The position numbers were made by a program, and so were the translations under genes. From positions 1,302,001 to 1,366,000 of the forward strand of contig NZ_CBDCGN010000002.1 in assembly GCF_965216805.1 (NCBI RefSeq): a stretch of 64,000 bases of DNA, written 5' to 3'. Below are positions 31,926 through 41,489 of this stretch, in pieces; within the stretch, counting starts at the first letter, position 1; each line of letters starts with the position of its first letter. A model generated the notes under the pieces. That model did not search any database. It saw nothing but the letters and a program-made list of their open reading frames with translations, and had not been told where the DNA came from. This DNA comes from Panacagrimonas sp965216805. Lineage in GTDB: Bacteria; Pseudomonadota; Gammaproteobacteria; Nevskiales; Nevskiaceae.

Positions 31926-32840
31926 ATGAACGCCGCTGCCGAAACTCCCTTTCGCTACCGCCGCCTCGCCTACGTGGCGCTCAATGTCTCCGATCTTGCG
32001 CGCAGCACGGCGTACTACCGTGATCTGGTCGGACTTGCGGTCAGCGATGCGGCCGCCACCCACACTGCGCTGCGCTGCTCGCAGGATCATCACAACATGC
32101 TGCTGTATCCGGCCGCGCAGCCGGGACTCAAGCGCGTTGGATTCGAGCTGGAAAGCCGCAAGGATCTGGAGATTGCGCGCGACTACGTCGCAGGTCTCGG
32201 CCTGAAGATCGAGGAGATCGCGACCGAGGAGCTCAAGACGCTGCGCACCGTCGCGGGCTTTCGCTTCCACCTGCCCGGCAGCGGGCTGTGTCTCGAATAC
32301 TTCGTGCAGATGATGCAGCTGGCGCAGCCGTTCACGCCGACCGTGACCAAGATCGAGCGGCTCGGGCACGTGGTCATCAACGTCGCCGACTTCGATCTGG
32401 CGATGGAATGGTTCACGCAGAAGCTCGGCTTCAAGGTCTCGGACTTCGTGCCGGGCTTCGCCGCCTTTCTGCGCGCGTTCCCGAATCCGCTGCATCACTC
32501 GTTCGCGATTCTCACCGGCAGCGACAACCATCTCAACCACGTCAACTTCATGGTCAAGGACATCGACGATGTCGGCGCCGCCATGAACCGCATGAAGAAG
32601 AACGAGGTGGAGATCGTGTTCGGTCCCGGCCGGCACCAGCCTTCGGAAAGCATCTTCCTGTACTTCCTCGACCCGGATCGCATGACCGTGGAATACAGCT
32701 TCGGCATGGAGACCTTCCCCGAGCACGGCGCCCGCGAGGCACGGTTGCTGGAACCGGCACCGGGCACCCTGGACACCTGGGGCAGCGTGCCGACGCCGGC
32801 GTTCGGCAAGGTCGGAACCATCGAAGGAGCGGCCGCTTGA
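31926..32840 (+). CDS. Extradiol (meta-cleavage) ring dioxygenase, VOC type
   Basis: The 304-residue enzyme has two glyoxalase/VOC modules (about 12-130 and 143-260). The iron ligands in the second module are H148 (RLGHVVI), H205 (NHVNF) and E256 (TVEYSF), spaced like those of BphC-type 2,3-dihydroxybiphenyl dioxygenase. It opens the catechol next to its hydroxyl groups. It is placed between dioxygenase and dehydrogenase genes and shares a TTGA overlap with the latter. Confidence 0.88.
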   Translation: MNAAAETPFRYRRLAYVALNVSDLARSTAYYRDLVGLAVSDAAATHTALRCSQDHHNMLLYPAAQPGLKRVGFELESRKDLEIARDYVAGLGLKIEEIATEELKTLRTVAGFRFHLPGSGLCLEYFVQMMQLAQPFTPTVTKIERLGHVVINVADFDLAMEWFTQKLGFKVSDFVPGFAAFLRAFPNPLHHSFAILTGSDNHLNHVNFMVKDIDDVGAAMNRMKKNEVEIVFGPGRHQPSESIFLYFLDPDRMTVEYSFGMETFPEHGAREARLLEPAPGTLDTWGSVPTPAFGKVGTIEGAAA

Positions 32841-33598
32841 TCCGCCGATTCGAGACGCGCGTTGCGGTCGTGACCGGCGCAGGTCGCGGCATTGGCTACG
32901 CCTGCGCCGAGCGGTTGGCCTCGGAGGGCGCGAAGCTGGTGATCGGCGATCTGGATCAGGCGCAGGTCGATGCGGCCGTCGCGAAGCTCAAGGCCGATCA
33001 CGGTGCCGACGCAATCGGCGTGGCCGGTGACCTTGCGCAGCAGGACGTGGCGGAACGCACCATCAAGGCCGCGACGCAGCACTTCGGCCGCCTCGACATC
33101 CTGGTCAACAACGCGGGCGGCGGAATTCTCAGACCGTTTCTGGAACACACGCCGGACACCCTGCGCGCGACCATCGACCGCAATCTCTGGACCTGCATCT
33201 GGTGCAGCTGGTACGCGCTGCCGATCATGAAAGCGCAGCAGTACGGACGCATCGTGAATCTCGGTGCCGACTCGGTGCGCAACGGCCTGTTCGATCACGC
33301 CGCCTACAACGCCGCCAAGGGCGGCATGCACGGCATGACCACCGGGCTGGCGCGCGAGTTCGCCAGGTGCGGCATTACGGTGAACACCGTCGCGCCCTGC
33401 GTGGTCGCCACGCCGCAGCTCGACGAGGTCGCCGCAAAGAATCCCGAACTGGTACGCAAGGTCACTGAAATCGTGCCCATGGGCCGGCCCGGAACCATGG
33501 AAGAAATCGCGTCGATGGTCGCCTATCTCGCCAGCGCGGAAGCCTCGTTCGTCACCGGTCAAGTCGTCAGTGTCAACGGCGGCACCACCATGCTTTGA
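32837..33598 (+). CDS. SDR dehydrogenase, probable cis-dihydrodiol dehydrogenase
   Basis: The 253-residue short-chain dehydrogenase has TGAGRGIG (13-20) for NAD(P), NNAG (91-94) and Y157-x3-K161 with S146 before it. In this operon it most likely oxidises the cis-dihydrodiol to the catechol that the extradiol enzyme cleaves. The start is a TTG overlapping the previous stop, preceded by GAAGGAG; no ATG fits better. Substrate specificity is inferred from neighbours. Confidence 0.85.
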   Translation: MIRRFETRVAVVTGAGRGIGYACAERLASEGAKLVIGDLDQAQVDAAVAKLKADHGADAIGVAGDLAQQDVAERTIKAATQHFGRLDILVNNAGGGILRPFLEHTPDTLRATIDRNLWTCIWCSWYALPIMKAQQYGRIVNLGADSVRNGLFDHAAYNAAKGGMHGMTTGLAREFARCGITVNTVAPCVVATPQLDEVAAKNPELVRKVTEIVPMGRPGTMEEIASMVAYLASAEASFVTGQVVSVNGGTTML

Positions 33599-33607
33599 AG
33601 AGTTCGA

Positions 33608-33922
33608 ATGTCTATCTTTCATCCTTTGCTGCGCGCCGACGAAATCTTCGAAGACGAGATCAAGAACGCGATATTGCCGGACGGCACCAAGGTCGCGATC
33701 TACAATCTCAATGGCGCTTACTACGTCACCGACGACACCTGCACCCACGAGAACGCCTCTCTGTCCGAGGAAGGCATGATCGACGGCAGCCACGTCATCT
33801 GCGGCTGGCATTTCTGCGGATTCGATATCGCGACCGGGGCTGCGACGGCATCGCCCTGCAGCGAGCCGCTGAAGACCTACGCGATTCAGGTCATCGACGG
33901 TGTGATTCATGCCGGACTCTGA
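33608..33922 (+). CDS. Rieske [2Fe-2S] ferredoxin of the dioxygenase system
   Basis: The 104-residue protein carries the two cluster motifs C-T-H-E-N-A and C-G-W-H-F of Rieske ferredoxins. It passes electrons from a reductase to the dioxygenase alpha subunit. It overlaps the TetR gene by 14 bp. No reductase gene is found in the window, so one must be supplied from elsewhere. Confidence 0.9.
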   Translation: MSIFHPLLRADEIFEDEIKNAILPDGTKVAIYNLNGAYYVTDDTCTHENASLSEEGMIDGSHVICGWHFCGFDIATGAATASPCSEPLKTYAIQVIDGVIHAGL

Positions 33923-34598
33923 CCTGCCGACGACGGGTGCAGTCGCCAAGCCACGCCGATCCCCGGATGTGGCGGGAAGCGTGCGCAGGCGGCGCACCCA
34001 GGCCGAACGTACTGACGAGACACGCGGTCGGGTGCTGGAGGCAGCCGTCGTGGTGCTGCGGCGCAAGGGCTATGCAGGCCTGCGCACCGACGAGGTGGCG
34101 CGCGTCGCCAAGGTGTCGCGCGGTGCCATGCAGTATCACTTCAAGACCAAGGACAGCCTGGTCCTGGCTACTGCACAACATCTGCTGCGTGACGTACTCG
34201 AACGCGGTCGCACCCGGGCTCAGGACGCACGCTATTGTGGCGATCCCATCGAAGGCGTCATCCAGGATGGCCTGGATTTCTTTCTCGGCCCCGACTTCGT
34301 GACCATCCTCGATCTGGTGCTCGCCGGCTCCAAGGACCGGGCGTTGCGCAAGCAGATCTACGCCTATACGCGCGACAGCCGTCTGGGCGTCGAGGCTGCT
34401 TGGCTGGACGTGCTGTGCGAATCCGGCCTGCCGCGCGTCAAGGCCGAGACGGTGCTGTGGCTCACCATCAGCGTGGTGCGCGGCTTTGCGGTACGCGCAC
34501 TGTGGCAGCGCGACGATGCACGCTTTCGCGGCTTGCTGGACGAGTGGAAACTGATCCTCGCCGGCCACTTCAAGAACCTAAAGGGAGAGATGTCATGA
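33909..34598 (+). CDS. TetR/AcrR-family regulator of the aromatic operon
   Basis: The 229-residue protein has a basic N-terminal tail and the TetR DNA-binding domain (about 38-90) with GLRTDEVARVAKVSRGAMQY followed by HFKTKDSLV. The C-terminal domain should bind the inducer. It is co-transcribed with the genes it probably controls and is translationally coupled to both neighbours. Operators are likely upstream of 28431 and perhaps of the P450 gene. Confidence 0.85.
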   Translation: MPDSDLPTTGAVAKPRRSPDVAGSVRRRRTQAERTDETRGRVLEAAVVVLRRKGYAGLRTDEVARVAKVSRGAMQYHFKTKDSLVLATAQHLLRDVLERGRTRAQDARYCGDPIEGVIQDGLDFFLGPDFVTILDLVLAGSKDRALRKQIYAYTRDSRLGVEAAWLDVLCESGLPRVKAETVLWLTISVVRGFAVRALWQRDDARFRGLLDEWKLILAGHFKNLKGEMS

Positions 34599-35458
34599 GC
34601 CTGTGGCTCGACTTTGTCGGCTGCGAGATTCGCTGGGTGGAAACCCCGACCTTCGGCCGCATCCGTGTTGCCGAGGCCGGCCCCGGGGACGCTCCGGCCA
34701 TCCTGTTCCAGCATGGCATCGGCGGCCACCTGGAGGCGTACAGCAAGAATCTGGTGGCGTTGTCCGACGAGTTCCGCTGCATCGCTTTCGACTATGTCGG
34801 GCATGCCATGTCCAACCGCAAGGCGATGGACTACACGCCATTGGCATTGGGCGAGCAGGTGATCGAGTTGATGGATGCGCTCGGGCTCAAGACCGCGCAC
34901 CTGTCCGGCGAATCTCTTGGCGGCTGGGTCTCGGGCTACCTGGCGGTGCGCCACCCCGAGCGCCTCGGCCGCGTGATGCTCAATACCGGTGCCGGCATCC
35001 CCATCGTCAGCGCCAAGGGTCGGGCCGATCTGCTCGACCTGATGGAGCGATCAAAGAAGGCTGCGGGGGTGGCGCCGAACTTCGAGGCGGTCAAGCATCG
35101 TATCGAGTGGCTGATCCATCCGAACAACCATCATCTGGTGACGGACGAGTTGGTGAACCTGCGGTTGAAGTACTACCTCATGCCCGAAGGCCGCGAGGTG
35201 ACGCCGATGGTCAACCGCATGCTGCCTCGCCACGACGAGTTCCTGATCCCGCTCGAACAGATCCGGCACGAAACTTTGCTGCTGTGGACGCGCGACAACC
35301 CGATTCACGATCTGGAATGCGCGCAGGCTGCGGTCAAGCGCATCACGAACGGGCGCCTGTACGTGATGGAGGCCGACGGTGCGCACTGGCCGCAGTACGA
35401 AGCACCGGAGGAATTCAACCGCGTCGCGCGCGCATTCTTCGCCGGGCGTCCTTACTGA
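34595..35458 (+). CDS. Alpha/beta hydrolase, probable meta-cleavage product hydrolase
   Basis: The 287-residue enzyme shows the oxyanion loop HGIGG (about 40-44), the nucleophile elbow G-E-S-L-G-G (S107) and a late catalytic histidine in DGAHWPQYE. Within an extradiol pathway such an enzyme (BphD, CmtE type) cleaves the C-C bond of the ring-opened acid. AAGGGAGAG precedes the ATG, which overlaps the TetR stop. The family is sure, the substrate inferred. Confidence 0.8.
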   Translation: MSLWLDFVGCEIRWVETPTFGRIRVAEAGPGDAPAILFQHGIGGHLEAYSKNLVALSDEFRCIAFDYVGHAMSNRKAMDYTPLALGEQVIELMDALGLKTAHLSGESLGGWVSGYLAVRHPERLGRVMLNTGAGIPIVSAKGRADLLDLMERSKKAAGVAPNFEAVKHRIEWLIHPNNHHLVTDELVNLRLKYYLMPEGREVTPMVNRMLPRHDEFLIPLEQIRHETLLLWTRDNPIHDLECAQAAVKRITNGRLYVMEADGAHWPQYEAPEEFNRVARAFFAGRPY

Positions 35459-35626
35459 AACGCGTGAGGCAGAGTGGTCCGCGCTGGCTCGCCGCGCCCG
35501 CTGGCGACGGGGCGCGATCCTGCGGCGCCGGCTCGCCTCCATCCCGGGGGGAGATTGCCGGGGTTTGGCCGGGCGTGGTCTGAACGCTTAGGCTTGCGCA
35601 TCCTTCCCACCCCGATCCCCGACGAC

Positions 35627-36544
35627 ATGGACGCACTGGCCCAAGATCTGCTGGAAGTGCTGAGCCTGGAAACCCTGGAGTTGAATCTGTTCCGCGGCCC
35701 TTCGCGCAACCTCGGCGGCCGCAGCATGTACGGCGGACAGATTGTCGGCCAGGCGATGCTGGCCGCCAGTCGCACCGTGGAGGGACGGGCACCGCATTCG
35801 CTGCACGCCTACTTCCTGCTGCCGGGCGACATGGACCGGCCGGTGATCTACGAAGTGGATCGCCTGCGCGACGGCGGCTCGTTCTCTTCGCGGCGGGTGC
35901 AGGCGATCCAGCACGGGCGGCCGATCCTGTCGATGATGGCCTCGTTCCAGAAAGACGAAGAAGGATTCGAGCACCAGGTCAAGATGCCGGAGGTGCCCGC
36001 ACCGGAGTCGCTCAAGTCCTGGCAGGAACTGGTGCAGGAATGGATCGGCCAGACCCCCGACATCACGCCCGAAGCGCGTGCCGCGCTGATGGCGGATTTC
36101 TTCATCGACTTTCGTCCGGTAGATCCGGTCAATCCGCTCAAACCATCGAAGCGCAGCACCCGCGGTGCGATGTGGTTCCGCGCCCGCACGCGCCTGCCGG
36201 ACGATCCCTGGCTGCATCGCTGCGTGCTCGCCTACGCCAGCGACTGGGGCCTGTTGGGTGCTGCACTCAAGCCCTACGGCCGCCGCTGGTTCGAACGCAA
36301 CATGATCGTCGCCAGCATCGATCACGCGCTGTGGTTTCATCGCCCCGCGCGCGCCGACGAGTGGCTGCTCTACGTCACCGACTCCAATACCGCGCAATCG
36401 GCGCGCGGGCTATCGCGCGGCATGATCTTCGACGCCAGCGGCCGGCTCATCGCCAGCGCCGCGCAGGAGGGGCTGATGCGCTGCGTGGAGGCACGCGAGC
36501 ACTGGGAGCGCGAGATCGACGTCGAAGACGACGCCCAACCGTAA
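35627..36544 (+). CDS. tesB: Acyl-CoA thioesterase II (TesB-like)
   Basis: The 305-residue enzyme has the double hot-dog fold of TesB, with MYGGQIVGQAMLAA in the first half. In the second half the catalytic residues are D in SIDHALWFH, T in SNTAQSARG and Q in AAQEGLMR. It hydrolyses acyl-CoA to free acid and CoA. The start at 35627 was chosen by alignment to the family; a longer upstream extension is not protein-like. The 168-bp gap before it holds no gene. Confidence 0.9.
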   Translation: MDALAQDLLEVLSLETLELNLFRGPSRNLGGRSMYGGQIVGQAMLAASRTVEGRAPHSLHAYFLLPGDMDRPVIYEVDRLRDGGSFSSRRVQAIQHGRPILSMMASFQKDEEGFEHQVKMPEVPAPESLKSWQELVQEWIGQTPDITPEARAALMADFFIDFRPVDPVNPLKPSKRSTRGAMWFRARTRLPDDPWLHRCVLAYASDWGLLGAALKPYGRRWFERNMIVASIDHALWFHRPARADEWLLYVTDSNTAQSARGLSRGMIFDASGRLIASAAQEGLMRCVEAREHWEREIDVEDDAQP

Positions 36545-36556
36545 GTCCAGCGCGCC

Positions 36557-38338
36557 ATGGAGAATCTCGAACTCCTGGCACAGTCGACATGGTTTGCGGG
36601 CCTGTCCGCGGCGGTGCGCGAGCGCGTCGCCGCGCAAATGGAGTTGCAGCACCTGCACAGCGGCGAGCTGCTCTACGCGCAGGGCGACGATCCCGACTAT
36701 CTGTATCTGGTGGCGAGCGGCCGCCTGCGCGTCAGCGTCGGCGACAAGGTGCTGGGCTATGTCGCGCGCGGCGAACCGGTGGGCGAGATGGCGGTCATCG
36801 GCGGCGAGGCGCGCAGCTCCAGCGTCCATGCCCTGCGCGACACCGAACTGCTGCGCCTGCCGCGCGCCGCACTGCTGGCCTGGCTTGAGCAGGACGCGCC
36901 GGCGCTGATGAGCCTGACCCGGCTGATGCTCGGGCGTCTGCGCCAGTACCAGCATCAGTACCGGCCGCCGTCCACGCGCGGCCAGGGCGTGCTGGCGATC
37001 CTGCCCGCAGCCGATCCGATGCCGGTGCAGGTGCTGGCCGAAGCGCTGGTGCAAAGGCTGGGCGGCTGGCCGCAGGCGCGCCTGATCACCGCGGCGCACG
37101 TCGATGCCGCGCTCGGCGCCGGCGCAGCGCAGGCGGACTTCGATCACGGCTCCGCCTGCGAGCGTCTGCAGCACTGGCTCAACGGTCTGGAGCAGCGACA
37201 TCGGTATCTGGTGCTGGCGGCGCACAGCGATCGCGATCACTGGGCGAAACGTTGTCTGCGTCAGGCCGACCGCGTGCTGGTGATGGCCGAATCCAGCGCG
37301 GCGCCGACGCGCTTGCCGGCGCTGGACGCGATTCCCGATGGCCGTTTGCTGGCGCCGGTGGAACTGGTGCTGCTGCGGCCCGAGGGCGATGCGTCGGCGC
37401 ACACCCGCGAGTGGTGCCGCGTGACCGGCGCGCGCAATCACTACTTCGTACATCCCTGGGCGGAGGGCGAGCTGGCCTCGCTGGCACGCCAGATCACCGG
37501 TCGCGGCATCGGTCTGGTGTTGGGCGGCGGCGGTGCACGCGGCTTCGCGCATATCGGCCTGGTGCGCGCGCTGCACGAGCTGGAGATCCCGGTCGACATC
37601 ACCGGCGGCACCAGCATGGGCGCGTTCGTGTCGGCGCTGCTGGCCTGCGGCTTCGATCCGGTGGAGATGACTCACGTCGCCCGCGAGACCTTCGTCAACA
37701 ACAATTTCCTCAACGACTACACTCTGCCGCAGGTGTCGCTGATTCGCGGCCGCCGTTTCTTCAACCGTCTGATCGAGGTCTTTGGCGAACGGCGCATCGA
37801 GGAACTGCGCTGCAGTTATTACTGCATCTCCACCAATCTCACCTCGGGTGCCACCGTGGTCCACGACCACGGACTGCTGGCGGCCTGGGTCGGTACCAGC
37901 ATGGCGGTGCCCGGGGTGGCGCCGCCGGTGGCCTGGGAGGGCGACCTGCTCTGCGATGGCGGCGTGGTCGACAATCTGCCGACGGACGTCATGCAGTCAC
38001 TGGAGCGCGGTTCCATCATCGCCTGCAGCGTCAGCCAGGCGGGCGATATCCGCGCGCCCGGCCGCGGCCAGGGTGACCCCGAACCCGATGCCCTGCTGCG
38101 CTGGCGCGGCGAGGCCCTGCGCCCCAGCTTCAGCGAGATCCTGCTGCGCACGGCGACGCTCACCGCCGACACCCTGTTCCGCAAGGACGCGATCTCGCGC
38201 GCCGACGTGGACATCCACATGCCCGTCCAGGACGTCGGCATGTTCGCCTGGAAGCGTCTGGACGAACTGGTCGAGCGCGGCTACGACCACGCGCTGCGGG
38301 TGCTGGCGCCAGAGCGCGAGCGTTTGCTGCGGCTCTGA
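36557..38338 (+). CDS. Cyclic-nucleotide-binding patatin-like phospholipase (NTE family)
   Basis: The 593-residue protein joins an N-terminal cNMP-binding domain (about 5-130, with GEPVGEMAVIGGEARSSSV) to a C-terminal patatin domain. The patatin catalytic features are GGGGARG (323-329), G-T-S353-M-G and D467-G-G. It resembles neuropathy target esterase and bacterial RssA-like lysophospholipases, which act on membrane lipids. It begins 12 bp after tesB and ends 10 bp before a convergent gene. Confidence 0.9.
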   Translation: MENLELLAQSTWFAGLSAAVRERVAAQMELQHLHSGELLYAQGDDPDYLYLVASGRLRVSVGDKVLGYVARGEPVGEMAVIGGEARSSSVHALRDTELLRLPRAALLAWLEQDAPALMSLTRLMLGRLRQYQHQYRPPSTRGQGVLAILPAADPMPVQVLAEALVQRLGGWPQARLITAAHVDAALGAGAAQADFDHGSACERLQHWLNGLEQRHRYLVLAAHSDRDHWAKRCLRQADRVLVMAESSAAPTRLPALDAIPDGRLLAPVELVLLRPEGDASAHTREWCRVTGARNHYFVHPWAEGELASLARQITGRGIGLVLGGGGARGFAHIGLVRALHELEIPVDITGGTSMGAFVSALLACGFDPVEMTHVARETFVNNNFLNDYTLPQVSLIRGRRFFNRLIEVFGERRIEELRCSYYCISTNLTSGATVVHDHGLLAAWVGTSMAVPGVAPPVAWEGDLLCDGGVVDNLPTDVMQSLERGSIIACSVSQAGDIRAPGRGQGDPEPDALLRWRGEALRPSFSEILLRTATLTADTLFRKDAISRADVDIHMPVQDVGMFAWKRLDELVERGYDHALRVLAPERERLLRL

Positions 38339-38348
38339 AGCAGTGCCC

Positions 38349-39140
38349 TCAGCGAAAGCGCGGTGCGCGTTTCTGCAGAAACGCCTGCACGCCTTCGTCG
38401 AACTCGGCGCGGCCGAGCAGGTCGCGCTGGCGCTGGTATTCGTAATCGAGCTGCTGCTCCAGATCGTTGGCGTCGGCCGCGCGAAACGCGGCGCGCAATT
38501 CTTGCGCGGCGTGGCGCGGGGTCTGTGCCAGCGATCGCGCCAGCGCATCGCTTTCCAACGCCAGTTGTGCATCGTCCACGCAGCGCCAGATCAGGCCCCA
38601 GCGCTCGGCGGCCTCGCTGGCGACGCGCTCACCGGTGAGTGCCACCGCCATCGCACGCGCCGGGCCCAGGCGGCGCAGCAGATGCCAGGTCGCGCCCAGG
38701 TCGGGCAGGATGCCCAGGCGCGGCATGAACGGAAACAGGAAATACGCCGAGCGCGCGGCGAGCACGATGTCGGCGCCCAGCGCCAGGCTCGCACCGGCGC
38801 CCGCTGCCGGACCGTTGACCGCGGCAACGACCGGAAACGGCAGCCGCTGCAAGGCCTGCACCAGCGGATTGATGACGACGCGCAACTGCTCGGCGCCGGC
38901 TTCGGCGCGCTCGGCCAACGTGGCGCCGCTGCTCACCGACAGGTCGGCGCCGGCACAAAATCCCTTGCCCGCGCCGGTGAGCACCATCGCGCCCACATCC
39001 TGGCGCGTCGCCAGCGATGCCAGCGCCGCATGCAGGTCCTGCAACAGTCCGGGCGCGAACGCATTGAGCGTGTGCGGGCGGTTCAAGGTCAGCCGGGCGA
39101 TGCCGTCGGTGATGTCGAGCGCAACGTCGGTGAGGGTCAT
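38349..39140 (-). CDS. Enoyl-CoA hydratase/isomerase, PaaG-like
   Basis: The 263-residue crotonase-fold protein has the oxyanion-hole strands GKGFCAGADL and NGPAAGAGASLALGAD. It also has a C-terminal region (ILPDLGATWHLLRRLGPARA, then ERWGLIW) very like PaaG of phenylacetate degradation. It hydrates or isomerises unsaturated acyl-CoA. It is convergent with the patatin gene, and nothing else of the paa pathway is near, so a beta-oxidation role is as likely. Confidence 0.85.
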   Translation of the reverse strand: MTLTDVALDITDGIARLTLNRPHTLNAFAPGLLQDLHAALASLATRQDVGAMVLTGAGKGFCAGADLSVSSGATLAERAEAGAEQLRVVINPLVQALQRLPFPVVAAVNGPAAGAGASLALGADIVLAARSAYFLFPFMPRLGILPDLGATWHLLRRLGPARAMAVALTGERVASEAAERWGLIWRCVDDAQLALESDALARSLAQTPRHAAQELRAAFRAADANDLEQQLDYEYQRQRDLLGRAEFDEGVQAFLQKRAPRFR

Positions 39141-39192
39141 GAAAAATCCGTGATGGTGGCGGGCTGATCGATGGCGTTGATCGATGCCTGAT

Positions 39193-40386
39193 TCAGGCAG
39201 GCTGCAGATCGTCGAGCGCGAAAGCCTGACCGAAACCCAGGTCCTGTGCACGCCCACGTAAGCGCTCGAGCAGGGCGGGATCGACTCCGCCCAGCGGGAG
39301 GAGGGTGCGCGCCAATTCAATCTGCTGTGACTTCGGCGCGCGTGCGGCCACCTCAAACAAGGGCTCCCACAACTCGCCGAGCAGCGCCGCGCGCGCCAGA
39401 TCCTGCAGCGCCGGCGGCGGTAGATCGCCGGCAAAGCGCGCCACCGCATCGAGCATCGGGGCGTCCATGTAACGCACCAGCGGCAGCACGTCGCCCCACA
39501 GCGTGTCCTGTGTCGCCGCGGCCAGGATCGCGGGCAGTACCTGCGCGTCGTCGCGCAGGACCGGAAGGTTGACCACCTTGCGCTGGGACTCGGGCGACAG
39601 CAGCGAGATCACCGGCAGCAGGTCGCTCCACAGGCCCTGACGGTGCGTCAGCTCGACCACGGCATTGAGCACCTGCGTGTCCTGCGCCGCCGCCAGATCG
39701 CCCAGCTCGCGCTTGAGCGCGTAGCTCACATGCACGATCAGCGACAACACCTCCAGCAGCAGATCGCGCTGCGGGTCCACCGCCAGCAGCAACGCGCGGC
39801 GCAGACGCTCCGGCGGCAGCAGGCGCACCAGGTGATCCAGGCGGTTGCGCGACTCGACGAAGCAGGCGATGCGCAGCAGCACCTCGTCGTCATCCACGCG
39901 CGCCATCACCGCGGCGACGGCGTCGTCGCGCAGGTAGTCGACGAAGCGCCCGGCGGTGGGCCAGTCGCGGCGCGCGATCAACTCCATCGCCACCTCCACC
40001 AGAATCGCCACCGGGATCGCCTGGATCAGATCGTGCGCGCGCCGCGGGTCCAGTTCGCGACACACGTCGGCCAGGAAATGCGTAGGCAGGCGCACCGCCA
40101 TGCGCGCGGCACGCCGTGCCGGCATCTCGCCGGCCAGACAAGCGGTCAACAGCGGTCCCGCCCAGCGCGCCAGCCAGGCCACCAGCATGATCGGCAGCGG
40201 TCGCAGCCAGCGCGCCAGGCGCAAAAGCAAGGGCCGGTCCAGCGCGTACCACAGGTCGAACACTGCCAACCGCAGACCGCGCAGGGTCTCTGCCGGCAGC
40301 GTCTGCAGATCGGGCAGGGAGGGTGCGGCCTCGCCGAGCAGGCGGTGCAGTTTCTCGGCTTCGGCGCGCGCAGCGAGACGGGTCAC
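39193..40386 (-). CDS. Uncharacterised helical-repeat protein
   Basis: I do not recognise this 397-residue protein. It is almost all helical and leucine- and arginine-rich, with repeats of about 30-40 residues such as AIPVAILVEVAMELIARRDW and LSPESQRKVVNLPVLRDDAQ. These recall MgtE-N or HEAT-like superhelices. A hydrophobic stretch near 45-75 may be membrane-associated. A GTG start overlapping the stop of the small upstream gene (GTGA) is preferred; a longer GTG start exists at 40425. Confidence 0.55.
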   Translation of the reverse strand: MTRLAARAEAEKLHRLLGEAAPSLPDLQTLPAETLRGLRLAVFDLWYALDRPLLLRLARWLRPLPIMLVAWLARWAGPLLTACLAGEMPARRAARMAVRLPTHFLADVCRELDPRRAHDLIQAIPVAILVEVAMELIARRDWPTAGRFVDYLRDDAVAAVMARVDDDEVLLRIACFVESRNRLDHLVRLLPPERLRRALLLAVDPQRDLLLEVLSLIVHVSYALKRELGDLAAAQDTQVLNAVVELTHRQGLWSDLLPVISLLSPESQRKVVNLPVLRDDAQVLPAILAAATQDTLWGDVLPLVRYMDAPMLDAVARFAGDLPPPALQDLARAALLGELWEPLFEVAARAPKSQQIELARTLLPLGGVDPALLERLRGRAQDLGFGQAFALDDLQPA

Positions 40387-40610
40387 CGGCCCAGACCCCG
40401 CAGGAGCAGGGCTCGCAGCGGCCACGGCAGCACGCGGCGCAGATCGCGATCCAGCGTCGCGCGGCGCTGCTCGGTGGCCTGGGCGATGGCGGCGGACAGC
40501 GCAGCCCGCGGCTCTTCGCCGAGCGTGGCTAGCGGCCGCAGGTGTCCGACCGGTCGCTGCAGGCGTCGCTGCAGCAATGCCTTCGCGTGTTCCTCCGGTA
40601 TGCCGGCCAT
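40383..40610 (-). CDS. Small uncharacterised protein (75 aa)
   Basis: The 75-residue basic, helical product starts at an ATG preceded by GGGGGAGG and overlaps the next gene by 4 bp. There are no membrane segments or motifs that I can name. It and the helical-repeat protein form a two-gene operon. Confidence 0.55.
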   Translation of the reverse strand: MAGIPEEHAKALLQRRLQRPVGHLRPLATLGEEPRAALSAAIAQATEQRRATLDRDLRRVLPWPLRALLLRGLGR

Positions 40611-40656
40611 GCGCCTCCCCCGTACAGGCAGGCGCCAGTGTAGCGATCCAGAGGTG

Positions 40657-41364
40657 CTAGCCGGGCTGCGCCGATCGCCCTGGCAGGACCTCGGCAGCCA
40701 GGCGCTGCATGCCGGTGCGGAAATACTCGAAGCGCTCCGACAGCCGGCGGAAAATGTCGCGTAGCCCGAACTGTTGCGCCTGTGCGGTGCCGGCGGCCTG
40801 CGCGAAGTGGCTGCGACCGAGGCGTCGATAGAACTCCATCGATACCGGCCGGCGCCGGTACTGGCGCCGGTGTTCGATCCAGGGTGCGCAGACGCCGGAC
40901 AGGTACAGCGCGTAGTTGCCGATGTGCGCGTCGACCAGGAAACGCCGCTCCGGGCTGGCGTCCAGTCCTTCCTGCAGCAAGTCGGCGAAGTATTCGTACC
41001 GCGCCGCGTCTTCGCGCTGCAGACGATAGATGCGCTCGGTGTGGCTGAACAGGCCGAGAAGGTTGGCCAGGTAGTGGATGACGTTGCGTTCCAGGCGGTC
41101 GCGCGGACCAGGCAGGCTGTGACGCAGCATCACGTCGAAGAACAGGCGGGGCGAGACGTCCAGCACCTGGGTGTGCCGGTCCAGCAGCGCGCGTTGCACG
41201 AAGCGCGATTCCAGAATCGACTCCAGGGTGTTGGGCTGCTCGTGGACGCGACGGATCGCTTCCACCGCGTCGACACCCGGCACCGGGAAATGCTCGAACA
41301 GGAACAACAGATCCTTGTGCGCGAATGCGGCCGGATCCACCAGGGCAAAGTCGGGAGACTGCAT
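40657..41364 (-). CDS. Uncharacterised helical protein (235 aa)
   Basis: The product is soluble, helical and rich in arginine and aromatic residues, with DPAAFAHKDLLFLFEHFPVP near the start and conserved-looking tyrosine pairs. I cannot assign a family. The ATG at 41364 is 8 bases from a perfect AGGAGG, which decides the start. It stands alone, 46 bp upstream of the 75-residue gene. Confidence 0.6.
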   Translation of the reverse strand: MQSPDFALVDPAAFAHKDLLFLFEHFPVPGVDAVEAIRRVHEQPNTLESILESRFVQRALLDRHTQVLDVSPRLFFDVMLRHSLPGPRDRLERNVIHYLANLLGLFSHTERIYRLQREDAARYEYFADLLQEGLDASPERRFLVDAHIGNYALYLSGVCAPWIEHRRQYRRRPVSMEFYRRLGRSHFAQAAGTAQAQQFGLRDIFRRLSERFEYFRTGMQRLAAEVLPGRSAQPG

Positions 41365-41489
41365 GATTGAAACCTCCTTGCACATGACCTGTAACGTCTA
41401 TGCAAAGTCTGGGCCTGTACACGCGTGCAAGCCAGCCAGCACTCGCCGCTGAGGGCTGCCAAACCGCCGTCGATCCGGTAGCCGTCGGT

